In this document: one piece after another, positions 1 to 4,711 of the stretch
How the letters are laid out: the number at the start of each line of letters is the position of its first letter
Numbering within the stretch: position 1 is the stretch's first letter
Assembly: GCA_030840185.1 (NCBI GenBank)
Contig: JAUZFY010000056.1
Coordinates: 1-5,350 of the forward strand
DNA length: 5,350 nt
Source of the DNA: Microbacteriaceae bacterium
GTDB taxonomy: Bacteria > Actinomycetota > Actinomycetes > Actinomycetales > Microbacteriaceae
Direction of reading: 5' to 3'
The notes under the pieces: generated by a model
Told to the model about the DNA's origin: nothing
Databases searched by the model: none
Seen by the model: only the letters and a program-made list of their open reading frames with translations
Translations under genes and position numbers: made by a program

Positions 1-234
1 GCTGCTGCTCAGTGGATCGCCAACTTCCTCGTGACCATTTCGTTCCCGCCGCTCGCCAGCTTCTCGCTCGTATTCACCTACGGGATGTACGCGTTCTTCG
101 CGGCGCTGTCGTTCTTCTTCGTGTGGAAGGTGGTACCGGAGACGAACGGGATGTCGCTCGAGGAGGCAAACACCCTGCTACCGCCAAAGGGCAGCGCCAA
201 GTCCGAAAACAAGATCGCCGGCACCCGGTCCTGA
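1..234 (+). CDS. Sugar-porter family MFS transporter, C-terminal fragment
   Basis: This is the 3' end of a gene that begins left of the window; 77 codons are visible, ending at TGA 232-234. The fragment reads as the last two membrane segments of a 12-helix major facilitator: a helix starting WIANFLVTISFPPL, then a second helix rich in Phe and Val (about residues 27-45). It is followed directly by VPETNGMSLEEA, the PETxGxxLEE signature that closes the sugar porter family (XylE, GlcP and IolT relatives). The remaining tail is short, polar and lysine-containing, as expected for a cytoplasmic C-terminus. By family, the protein should import a sugar or polyol, probably by proton symport; the substrate cannot be told from this end. 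No gene follows on the same strand for 285 bases, so it is probably the last gene of its transcript. Confidence 0.88.
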   Translation, partial: AAAQWIANFLVTISFPPLASFSLVFTYGMYAFFAALSFFFVWKVVPETNGMSLEEANTLLPPKGSAKSENKIAGTRS

Positions 235-274
235 CGGTTGGGGCACCCAGGGACGCACCGGCGCATTCGCGGGA

Positions 275-307
275 CGTGAATCCCTTAGTCTCAAAAGCGG
301 GTTCACG
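275..307 (+). terminator. Weak hairpin downstream of the transporter gene
   Basis: CGTGAA-T-CCC (275-284) can pair with GGGTTCACG (299-307): nine base pairs with T281 bulged and a 14-base loop. It lies 40 bases after the transporter stop codon, so it may help to end that transcript. No T-run follows, only the AT-rich stretch at 316-324, so a factor-independent terminator is doubtful. It could equally be a chance structure. Confidence 0.2.
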
Positions 308-395
308 CCAGTCGGAAATTTAATGGGGCTCCGACACGTTATCATTTGTGTGGTCTTGGAAGTGGAACCGCTTGTTGTCCCTCCACGCAGTTCCT

Positions 396-410
396 TGCTC
401 GAATCGAGCA
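396..410. promoter_or_regulatory. Perfect dyad TGCTCGA-A-TCGAGCA upstream of carD
   Basis: A 15-bp palindrome with 7-bp perfect arms around a single central A lies 109 bases before the carD start and is followed by CCTTTTT (411-417). It could be a protein-binding site in the carD promoter region. As RNA it could form a 5-bp stem (TGCTC/GAGCA) with a GAATC loop followed by U residues, a weak terminator-like or attenuator-like element. The rest of the 235-519 gap shows no gene. TANNNT-like hexamers occur at 340-345 (TATCAT) and 425-430 (TAAGTT), but neither has a convincing -35 partner, so I do not assign a carD promoter. Confidence 0.3.
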
Positions 411-519
411 CCTTTTTCGCGCGTTAAGTTGCGAAGACGGCGGTGCCGATCCTGTCGCCACACCTCATTGCCAGCGAGCTCGCTTGCGATACAGAAACAA
501 CGATTGAAGGCATTACCGC

Positions 520-1011
520 ATGATTTTTCAAGTCGGAGAGACTGTTGTCTACCCCCACCACGGCGCGGCAACAATCACGGCCGTCAAGACGCGCACGATC
601 AAGGGTGAGTCCAAGGACTACATCACCCTCAACGTGCACGCCACCGATCTGACTATCGAACTTCCCATCCAGAACGTTGAACTCATCGGGGTGCGCGACG
701 TGATCGACAGCGCCGGAGTCGAGGCGGTATTCGAGGTATTGCGCAGCGACATGGTCGAGGAGCCGGGCAACTGGTCCCGACGCTTCAAGGCGAACACCGA
801 GAAGATGGGCAGCGGCAGTGTCTACCGGGTCAGCGAGGTGGTTCGGGACCTGTGGCGGCGCGATCAGGATCACGGAGTCTCCGCCGGAGAAAAGCGCATG
901 CTCCTAAAGGCCCGTCAGATCTTGATCTCCGAGCTCGCCCTCGCGCAGAACTCGACCGACGAAGAAGCGTCCGCCGTTCTCGACGAGGTTCTCGCGACCG
1001 TCTCGGTCTAG
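520..1011 (+). CDS. carD: CarD family RNA polymerase-binding transcription regulator
   Basis: This 163-residue protein matches actinobacterial CarD along its whole length (M. tuberculosis CarD is 162 residues). CarD binds the RNA polymerase beta subunit through an N-terminal Tudor-like domain and stabilises the open promoter complex through a C-terminal helical DNA-binding domain. Visible landmarks are the start [24 protein letters not shown] around R25, the promoter-wedging W85 in NWSRRFKAN (84-92) with K90, and [13 protein letters not shown] and SAGEKRML (121-128). Position 47, Arg in the M. tuberculosis protein and part of the polymerase contact, is Glu here (DLTIELP). Residues 40-83 and 96-103 are also less conserved than usual. 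The ATG is preceded by GAAGG (506-510) at 9-base spacing. No ispD or ispF follows, although they commonly follow carD in actinobacteria, so this may be a second, divergent copy. The family call is very secure; orthology to the housekeeping CarD is not. Confidence 0.95.
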   Translation: MIFQVGETVVYPHHGAATITAVKTRTIKGESKDYITLNVHATDLTIELPIQNVELIGVRDVIDSAGVEAVFEVLRSDMVEEPGNWSRRFKANTEKMGSGSVYRVSEVVRDLWRRDQDHGVSAGEKRMLLKARQILISELALAQNSTDEEASAVLDEVLATVSV

Positions 1012-1127
1012 TTGCCCCCGCGGTCTCCAAGTTAGTCCTTGCTCTCGGGTTACGCGCCGGTGGTCGGGACGCAACTCTGCTCGCCTGCCTTCCGGGCTAC
1101 ATGTTTGTGTTCGGGGCCAGCCCGTGA

Positions 1128-1245
1128 TCTAACTCGCTTCTCCGGAGGTTTCGCCATCTCAGGCGGAGAGCCGCGGCCGAAGCGCCGTAAGACGGGGATG
1201 GCTGCGGCCCAGTTTCGCGGTGAGGGTCAAACCTCCGGAGAAACG
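1128..1245. mobile_element. 118-bp repeat, copy 1, with 14-bp terminal inverted repeats (MITE-like)
   Basis: This copy is identical to 1428-1545 at 114 of 118 positions with no gaps; the differences are at 1158, 1173, 1188 and 1226. Within it, TTCTCCGGAGGTTT (1138-1151) and AAACCTCCGGAGAA (1229-1242) are perfect 14-bp inverted repeats bounding a 105-bp core. A nested pair, GGCCG (1175-1179) and CGGCC (1205-1209), lies inside. Short length, terminal inverted repeats and more than one near-identical copy resemble a miniature inverted-repeat element, but no clear target duplication is visible. Alternatives are a structured RNA or a small duplicated gene. In the reading frame that is open in copy 2, this copy has ATC at 1156-1158 where copy 2 has ATG and stops at TGA 1261-1263, so as a gene it would be dead or start elsewhere. 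Confidence 0.6.
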
Positions 1246-1319
1246 CACAGTCTCTCCCATTGAGCTGTTCGAGGTGCCTCGTGCCCGCGCAGCTATTCAG
1301 GCGACGACCTTGCTGGTTC

Positions 1320-1427
1320 GGCATCCCTACTTCGTGCGGCGTCCCTCCTCCGTGCGGCGTCCCTACCTCGTGAGGCATCCCATCCCTCCTCCGCGGGTCC
1401 TCCCTACTCCGCGGGGCCTCCCACCGT
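1320..1427. repeat. Degenerate 18-bp tandem repeat array
   Basis: Three clean 18-bp units follow one another at 1320-1337, 1338-1355 and 1356-1373, with consensus GGCRTCCCTMCYTCGTGM. A longer variant (1374-1395), another 18-bp relative (1396-1413, starting GGTCC) and a decayed partial unit (1414-1427) follow. Because 18 is a multiple of three, every frame reads as a six-residue repeat: VRRPSx forward and PHEVGT/PHGGGT in reverse. These are by-products of the repeat rather than proteins. The array ends where the second 118-bp repeat begins. It is strongly purine/pyrimidine biased, with C and T dominating the plus strand. Confidence 0.65.
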
Positions 1428-1545
1428 TCTAACTCGCTTCTCCGGAGGTTTCGCCATGTCAGGCGGAGAGCCCCGGCCGAAGCGCCGCAAGACGGGGATG
1501 GCTGCGGCCCAGTTTCGCGGTGAGGATCAAACCTCCGGAGAAACG
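1428..1545. mobile_element. 118-bp repeat, copy 2, with 14-bp terminal inverted repeats (MITE-like)
   Basis: This is the second copy of the unit at 1128-1245. The inverted repeats are at 1438-1451 and 1529-1542, again bounding 105 bp. Outside the shared boundary (TCTAACTCGC on the left, ACG on the right) the two copies diverge at once, so these are discrete repeat units rather than a 300-bp tandem duplication. The left inverted repeat contains a Shine-Dalgarno GGAGG (1444-1448) seven bases before ATG 1456. Pairing of the two arms in RNA would therefore bury that ribosome binding site. A smaller stem, TTCGCC/GGCGGA with one G-U pair, would place the AUG in its loop. Confidence 0.6.
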
Positions 1546-1635
1546 TCCGAAAAAACCGGAGAGGTTGGGAATTGGAGGAACGGGCGCGCTCATACCCCGC
1601 AGGCCAAACGGACGCAGGGCGGCAGAACGCAATAA
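1456..1635 (+). CDS. Possible 59-residue basic small protein starting inside repeat copy 2
   Basis: I do not recognise this product. It begins MSGGEPRPKRRKTGMAAAQF and ends at TAA 1633-1635. It is rich in Arg, Lys, Gly and Thr, very basic, with no membrane segment or cysteine. Support: GGAGG at 1444-1448 with ideal seven-base spacing, and two of the four differences from copy 1 (1473, 1488) are silent third-position changes in this frame. Against: the other two differences change the start codon (ATG here, ATC in copy 1) and one residue (Asp against Gly). Codons in the non-repeated second half include AGA, AGG and AAA, unlike typical genes in this window. The ribosome binding site is also part of the inverted repeat and could be coincidental. 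It could instead be a non-coding repeat or a leader ORF for the SDR gene that starts 65 bases later. Confidence 0.3.
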   Translation: MSGGEPRPKRRKTGMAAAQFRGEDQTSGETSEKTGEVGNWRNGRAHTPQAKRTQGGRTQ

Positions 1636-1700
1636 TCCTGCCGGCAAATGAGTTGCACCAAGAGGCCGCCCCCGCGGTCCTCAGCGAAGGGAATCACTCC

Positions 1701-2558
1701 ATGAAGGTATTGCTCACCGGTGCAACCGGATTCATCGGATCATCCGTGCTTAACGCACTCATCGCGGCCGGGCACGACGTCACGGCCGTTGTCAGGAGCG
1801 ACGAAGCCGGCAAGCGGGTCGCGGCAAATGGCGCAACCGCGGTCATCCATCCTCTGCCGGACACCGACTGGCTTACTGAGATGCTCACGCTGAGCGACGG
1901 CGCCATTCACCTCGCCACCCCCGATGACGACAGCGGCCCGATCTTCGACGATTCGGTCATCGACTCCGTCATTGCCGCATACTCCGGAACGAACAAGCCG
2001 TACGTGCACACCGGCGGGGTGTGGGTCTATGGGAACGGAGCCGACCTCACCGAGGAATCGCCGATCAACGCGCCCGAGATCACCGCGTGGCGCCAAGAGC
2101 GGGAGGATCGCCTTCTGGCCTCGCATGTGCGGGCGAGCGTCGTCGCGCCTGGCATCGTCCACGGGTACGGCAAGGGCATTCCCAACACAATTTCCGGTGG
2201 GCCGCGCACGGAGGACGGCGCCCTGATTCTCATTGGTGGCGGCACGCAACACTGGGCGACCGTGCACGTCGACGACCTTGCAGAGCTCTTCGTCGCGGTT
2301 CTCGAGAACGCGCCGGGCGGCGAGACCTACCTTGGCGTGAGCGGACACAACCCCACCGTTCGCGAGCTCGCGGAGGCCGTAGTAGGGCCCGATGGCACGG
2401 TCAAGGCTGACACCGTCGAGGCCGCGCGCGAGCGATTTGGCGTGCAATTCGCTGACGCGCTGTTGCTCGATCAGCAGATGACCGGCGCCAAGGCCAAGTC
2501 TCAGTTCGGATGGAATCCGTCCCGACCAAACCTCGTCGAGGAGTTCTCGAAGCTGTAG
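1701..2558 (+). CDS. SDR family NAD(P)-binding oxidoreductase/epimerase-like protein
   Basis: This 285-residue protein belongs to the extended/atypical short-chain dehydrogenase superfamily. The Rossmann signature TGATGFIG sits at residues 6-13, followed by GHDVTAVVR (24-32), where R32 could favour NADP. HLATPDD (70-76) is the usual end of beta-4, and TGGVWVYGNG (104-113) is the active-site strand seen in nucleoside-diphosphate-sugar epimerase relatives. The usual YxxxK catalytic pair is not present where expected: the region reads EITAWRQERED, with W130 and R134 in place of Tyr and Lys. A late TVHVDDLAELF (about 227-237) matches the conserved segment of these epimerase-like proteins, and the C-terminal half holds a typical substrate domain. 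The ATG at 1701 is chosen because GAAGGGA (1685-1691) lies nine bases upstream and the Rossmann fold starts at once; an in-frame start at 1572 would add an unrelated tail. AATAAT (1631-1636) is a possible -10 box without a good -35. The substrate is unknown. Confidence 0.9.
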   Translation: MKVLLTGATGFIGSSVLNALIAAGHDVTAVVRSDEAGKRVAANGATAVIHPLPDTDWLTEMLTLSDGAIHLATPDDDSGPIFDDSVIDSVIAAYSGTNKPYVHTGGVWVYGNGADLTEESPINAPEITAWRQEREDRLLASHVRASVVAPGIVHGYGKGIPNTISGGPRTEDGALILIGGGTQHWATVHVDDLAELFVAVLENAPGGETYLGVSGHNPTVRELAEAVVGPDGTVKADTVEAARERFGVQFADALLLDQQMTGAKAKSQFGWNPSRPNLVEEFSKL

Positions 2559-2585
2559 CGGGCCGGGAGCTGGTGGATTATCGAG

Positions 2586-3476
2586 TCACTGCGCGCGGCG
2601 CTTCGATTCGATCTGCACTGGCTCCGGTGGCGGCCGGTGGGCGTCAGCCGCCGCGCCGCCCATCGCTATCGCCGCGAGCCTCCGGAACGTCGTCTCCGAC
2701 GGGGAGCCTGGTTCGGCATGCAGGATGACGAGCAGTTGTCCGTCTGCACCGTCTATCGACAGGCGTTGGCGGTGCAGTTCCAGTTCCCCGACCTGCGGGT
2801 GACGGAGCCGGATGGCGTCCTCGGTCTCGATTGCGGCCTCCGGTTGTGCCCACAGGCGACGGAATTCGGCGCTACGAACGGAAAGCTCGCCGACGAGTTG
2901 AGCGAGCTGCGGGTCGTCGACATTCGGCCCGATGAGAGCGCGGAGGCCACCGACGGTGCGGGCAAGCATTCCCTCCCAGTCTTGGTACAGCTCGCGAACG
3001 GTCGGGTCGAGAAACGCGGCTCGAAGGCCGTTTACTCCGACGCCGAACACCGGCGAGAGCGCCGCGGCAAGGGGATTGGCGGCGAGAACATCCATAAGCC
3101 GGCCCTGGACGTACACGGCCTGATTCGGCCAAGAGGTGATGAGTCCAGCAAGCCGGGGTGAAACCTGCTCGGGTGAGCCCGGCTCACGGCGACGAACGGC
3201 CCTCGAGCGAGCGAGGGTACGCAGTTCGTCGCTCGTTGCCCCGTTGAGATGAAGCGCCTTCGTGAGACCATCGAGCACAGCATCGGAGGGATTCCGGTCT
3301 TCGCCCTGTTCGAGCCTGAGGTACTCGTTCGGACTGAGGCCGGCCAGCGACGCAACCTCTTCCCGCCGGAGACCCTGCACGCGTCGTCGGCCGGTCGACG
3401 GCAATCCCGCGTCCTCGGGCGTGAGTAGTTCGCGTTTTGCGCGAAGAAAGTCGCCGAGCGGGTTGCCTGTTTCCAT
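2586..3476 (-). CDS. XRE-family regulator with MmyB-like (MLTR) ligand-binding domain
   Basis: This 296-residue cytoplasmic DNA-binding protein has an N-terminal helix-turn-helix: LGDFLRAKRELLTPED (7-22), then GRRRVQGLRREEVASLAGLS (29-48) and EYLRLEQGEDRNPS (51-64). That arrangement is characteristic of the actinobacterial MmyB-like group. The rest, about residues 106-270, fits the MLTR ligand-binding domain, with NQAVYVQGRLMDVLAANPLAAAL (118-140) and LYQDWEGMLARTVGGLR (163-179). In this group the C-terminal domain is PAS-like and thought to bind a small hydrophobic ligand. Such regulators often sit beside an SDR gene; here the SDR gene is convergent, 27 bases away tail to tail, so shared promoter control is not possible at that junction. 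The divergent neighbour is the DUF3054 gene. No Shine-Dalgarno is needed if the ATG is leaderless (TAGGGT six bases upstream). Autoregulation is plausible but unproven. Confidence 0.93.
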   Translation of the reverse strand: METGNPLGDFLRAKRELLTPEDAGLPSTGRRRVQGLRREEVASLAGLSPNEYLRLEQGEDRNPSDAVLDGLTKALHLNGATSDELRTLARSRAVRRREPGSPEQVSPRLAGLITSWPNQAVYVQGRLMDVLAANPLAAALSPVFGVGVNGLRAAFLDPTVRELYQDWEGMLARTVGGLRALIGPNVDDPQLAQLVGELSVRSAEFRRLWAQPEAAIETEDAIRLRHPQVGELELHRQRLSIDGADGQLLVILHAEPGSPSETTFRRLAAIAMGGAAADAHRPPPEPVQIESKRRAQ

Positions 3477-3482
3477 GACACC

Positions 3483-3488
3483 ACCCTA
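3483..3488 (-). promoter_or_regulatory. -10 box TAGGGT for the XRE regulator, leaderless start
   Basis: On the minus strand TAGGGT is followed by exactly six bases and then ATG 3476. Transcription starting the normal distance after the hexamer would begin at the start codon, giving a leaderless mRNA, which is common in actinobacteria. TAGGGT fits the actinobacterial sigma-A TANNNT consensus. No recognisable -35 is seen at 16-19 bases. A weak GGGTGG lies too close to the ATG to be a convincing ribosome binding site. Confidence 0.5.
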
Positions 3489-3501
3489 CGCAGTACCACC
3501 G

Positions 3502-3515
3502 GCGCCACGTGACGC
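3502..3515. promoter_or_regulatory. Near-palindrome centred on CACGTG, candidate operator
   Basis: GCGCCACGTGACGC is a 14-bp dyad with one mismatched pair (3505/3512). It sits upstream of the regulator's -10 box, about where a -35 would be. A second imperfect dyad, GTTGC-N9-GCAAC (3517-3535), lies next to it. Either could be the binding site of the adjacent XRE regulator or of another factor; nothing in the sequence decides this. Confidence 0.3.
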
Positions 3516-3576
3516 GGTTGCTCCCTTTCGGCAACTTGGGGGGTTGGTGCAGAGTCTTCTCGCCCGCGCCGTCTCG

Positions 3577-3582
3577 TAGGGT
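3577..3582 (+). promoter_or_regulatory. -10 box TAGGGT for the DUF3054 gene, leaderless start
   Basis: TAGGGT is followed by six bases and then GTG 3589, exactly the geometry of the opposite promoter. A transcript starting at the GTG would be leaderless. No strong Shine-Dalgarno stands at normal distance and no clear -35 is visible. Confidence 0.5.
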
Positions 3583-3588
3583 GGTCAG

Positions 3589-3963
3589 GTGAAACTTTCG
3601 ACCGCGGCATCCGCGTTTCTGTCCTTCGGTATCGACGTTGCCTTCGTTGTCGTATTCGTGCTTATCGGGCGGGCGAGCCACCGAGAGGATCTGGCCGGTT
3701 CGATCAACACGCTGTGGCCGTTCGTCGTCGGTCTCGCGGTGGGGTGGGTCGTGGCTCGGGCCTGGCGGTCGCCGCAGGCACTCGTCTGGACCGGAATCAC
3801 GGTGTGGGCGGTAACCGTCGTAGTCGGGATGCTGCTGCGCGCGGCGTCGCGCCAGGGCGTGGAGGTGGCATTCGTCATCGTCACGGTGATCGTGCTTGCG
3901 GTCTTCCTGCTCGGGTGGCGAGCGTTGTCCCGGCTCTTCCGGCGCAGGATGTCGCGAGCCTGA
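3589..3963 (+). CDS. DUF3054 family integral membrane protein
   Basis: This 124-residue protein with four predicted membrane helices matches the DUF3054 family, for which no function is known to me. The helices lie at about residues 11-27, 42-57, 65-83 and 92-111. Family-like features are IGRASHREDL (26-35) after helix 1, the NTLWPFVVGLAVGW segment (40-53), WRSPQ (59-63), and GMLLRAASRQG (80-90). The C-terminal RRRMSRA tail is positively charged and probably cytoplasmic. It starts at GTG, chosen because it lies six bases behind TAGGGT and the family's N-terminal helix follows shortly. It is divergent from the XRE regulator and convergent with the metallophosphoesterase (16-base gap), so it forms a single-gene transcript. 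Shared promoter space suggests it could be controlled by that regulator. Confidence 0.85.
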   Translation: MKLSTAASAFLSFGIDVAFVVVFVLIGRASHREDLAGSINTLWPFVVGLAVGWVVARAWRSPQALVWTGITVWAVTVVVGMLLRAASRQGVEVAFVIVTVIVLAVFLLGWRALSRLFRRRMSRA

Positions 3964-3979
3964 CCGAGCTCGACCTTGC

Positions 3980-4531
3980 TCAGCGGACCACATCGACGAG
4001 CTGCACGTCTCGAAGCACGCCGGACTGGGCCACAGCCGTGATGAAGGTGCCATTGGGCTGGCGGCGGCGATCGGTCGGCGAGCCGGGGTTGAGAATTCGC
4101 AGGCCTCCCGGAGTCGTCGTGTCCCACGGGACGTGGCTGTGCCCGAATACGAGCACGTCGGTGTTTGGGAACGCCGCGTCGCAGCGGACCTCGCGTCCCG
4201 CGGCAGGGCCGGTTTCATGCACGACGGCGAAGCGAATCCCCTCGATCGTGCCTGTCGCCACTTCCGGGAGTCGACTCCGGAGGTCGTCTCCGTCATTGTT
4301 TCCCCAGACGCCGATCACGCGGGCCGCGCTCGCGGCCAACTCATCGAGCAAGGACTCCTGAACCCAGTCGCCGGCGTGGATGACGATGTCCGCCCAGTCG
4401 ACCGCGTCCCATACCTGTGCCGGAAGCTCGCGGGCACGCTTCGGCACGTGGGTGTCCGAAATCAGCAGTAGGCGCAGCGGCGGTGCGGGCAGGTCTGATT
4501 CGACGTCTGTGGATTGCTCGGGAGCGGCCAT
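3980..4531 (-). CDS. YfcE/MJ0936-type metallophosphoesterase
   Basis: This 183-residue calcineurin-like phosphoesterase has all metal-binding motifs in order: ISDTHVP with D26 and H28, HAGDW with D55, GNND with N78 and D80, the single His of VVHETG (H105), and GHSH with H131 and H133. NPGS (148-151) is the closing signature of the YfcE/MJ0936 group of phosphodiesterases. These cytoplasmic enzymes use a two-metal centre to split phosphodiesters; the natural substrate is unclear. The family usually starts close to the LLLISDTH strand, so the first 18 residues are a polar extension. The ATG at 4531 is favoured by the promoter-like GTGACA-N18-CAGAAT just upstream, and no Shine-Dalgarno is visible. 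A start nearer residue 20 would remove the extension but is not supported by a ribosome binding site that I can see. Confidence 0.92.
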   Translation of the reverse strand: MAAPEQSTDVESDLPAPPLRLLLISDTHVPKRARELPAQVWDAVDWADIVIHAGDWVQESLLDELAASAARVIGVWGNNDGDDLRSRLPEVATGTIEGIRFAVVHETGPAAGREVRCDAAFPNTDVLVFGHSHVPWDTTTPGGLRILNPGSPTDRRRQPNGTFITAVAQSGVLRDVQLVDVVR

Positions 4532-4536
4532 GAGCC

Positions 4537-4566
4537 ATTCTGACCGGTGACCGGCTCCGCTGTCAC
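4537..4566 (-). promoter_or_regulatory. Candidate promoter of the metallophosphoesterase gene
   Basis: On the minus strand, GTGACA (4566-4561, five of six matches to TTGACA), an 18-base spacer and CAGAAT (4542-4537) stand five bases ahead of ATG 4531. Together with the missing Shine-Dalgarno, this fits a leaderless transcript. CAGAAT is a weaker -10 than TANNNT, so this is moderate evidence. Confidence 0.4.
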
Positions 4567-4657
4567 GCGGTGAAGAACGGCGTCGAGCCGGGCACGAGCG
4601 AATAGTGTTCTCGGATCGCTGTCAAGAGCGCGGTGGATGCGGCCGAGCATTTGCGCG

Positions 4658-4663
4658 TATCCT
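4658..4663 (+). promoter_or_regulatory. Possible -10 box TATCCT for the small Lys-rich gene
   Basis: TATCCT fits TANNNT and lies 48 bases before ATG 4712, so the transcript would carry a leader of about 40 bases including the Shine-Dalgarno. No good -35 is seen; TGGATG at 4634-4639 has only partial similarity. The gap 4532-4711 holds no other gene-like feature. Confidence 0.25.
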
Positions 4664-4711
4664 CAATGGCACACAGGGAGCCATCGGGGCTTCCGTCCGA
4701 GGGAGCTCACC

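Larger units (their letters stand above)
1128..1545. repeat. Composite repeat cassette between carD and the SDR gene
   Basis: The 689-base gap 1012-1700 holds no confident gene. Its centre is this cassette: a 118-bp unit (1128-1245), a spacer, a degenerate 18-bp tandem array (about 1320-1427), and a second 118-bp unit starting exactly 300 bases after the first, flush with the end of the array. The spacer 1246-1319 does not resemble anything else here. Flanks 1012-1127 and 1546-1700 show no gene, apart from the small ORF that runs out of the right unit to 1635. A 12-base identical string (GCCCCCGCGGTC) occurs at 1014-1025 and 1668-1679, outside the cassette on both sides; this may be chance. 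No transposase or integrase is encoded, so if the cassette is mobile it depends on a protein supplied elsewhere. Confidence 0.75.
3480..3585. promoter_or_regulatory. 11-bp inverted repeat framing the divergent promoter region
   Basis: ACCACCCTACG (3480-3490) and CGTAGGGTGGT (3575-3585) are perfect inverted copies separated by 84 bases. Each arm contains the -10 box of the gene on its outer side, and each ends just short of that gene's start codon. This makes the regulator and DUF3054 promoters mirror images. The match extends beyond the -10 hexamer on both sides, which suggests either a shared operator overlapping the promoters or a conserved extended promoter sequence. Confidence 0.6.

Noticed and set aside
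424..873. 149-codon open frame on the minus strand opposite carD
   Set aside because: It is antisense to an unmistakable CarD and shows no motif or ribosome binding site.
1320..1427. Possible CRISPR array
   Set aside because: Units are contiguous 18-mers without unique spacers of constant length, and no cas gene is present.
1097..1432. Small ORFs on both strands reading through the 18-bp array (VRRP and PHEVG repeats)
   Set aside because: The array length unit is a multiple of three, so all frames look repetitive and open. No ribosome binding site or conserved domain supports them.
1128..1545. Complete insertion sequence
   Set aside because: The inverted repeats enclose only 105 bp each and no transposase is encoded between or around the copies.
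1572..1700. 43-residue N-terminal extension of the SDR protein
   Set aside because: The Rossmann strand begins directly at the ATG 1701, which has its own ribosome binding site. The upstream residues overlap the possible small ORF and match no SDR feature.
1740..2447. 235-codon open frame on the minus strand opposite the SDR gene
   Set aside because: The plus-strand frame has a full SDR fold with TGATGFIG and a good ribosome binding site; the antisense frame shows no recognisable domain.
3032..3610. 192-codon frame overlapping the XRE regulator
   Set aside because: It is a frame-shifted reading of the regulator gene extended through its promoter region; the in-frame product has the complete HTH and ligand-binding domain.
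3184..4296. 370-codon open frame on the minus strand
   Set aside because: It runs antisense through the DUF3054 gene, across the divergent promoter region and through parts of both flanking minus-strand genes in another frame. Its composition (Arg, Pro, Ser, Thr rich) is that of a GC-driven shadow frame, and the genes it overlaps have clear family motifs.
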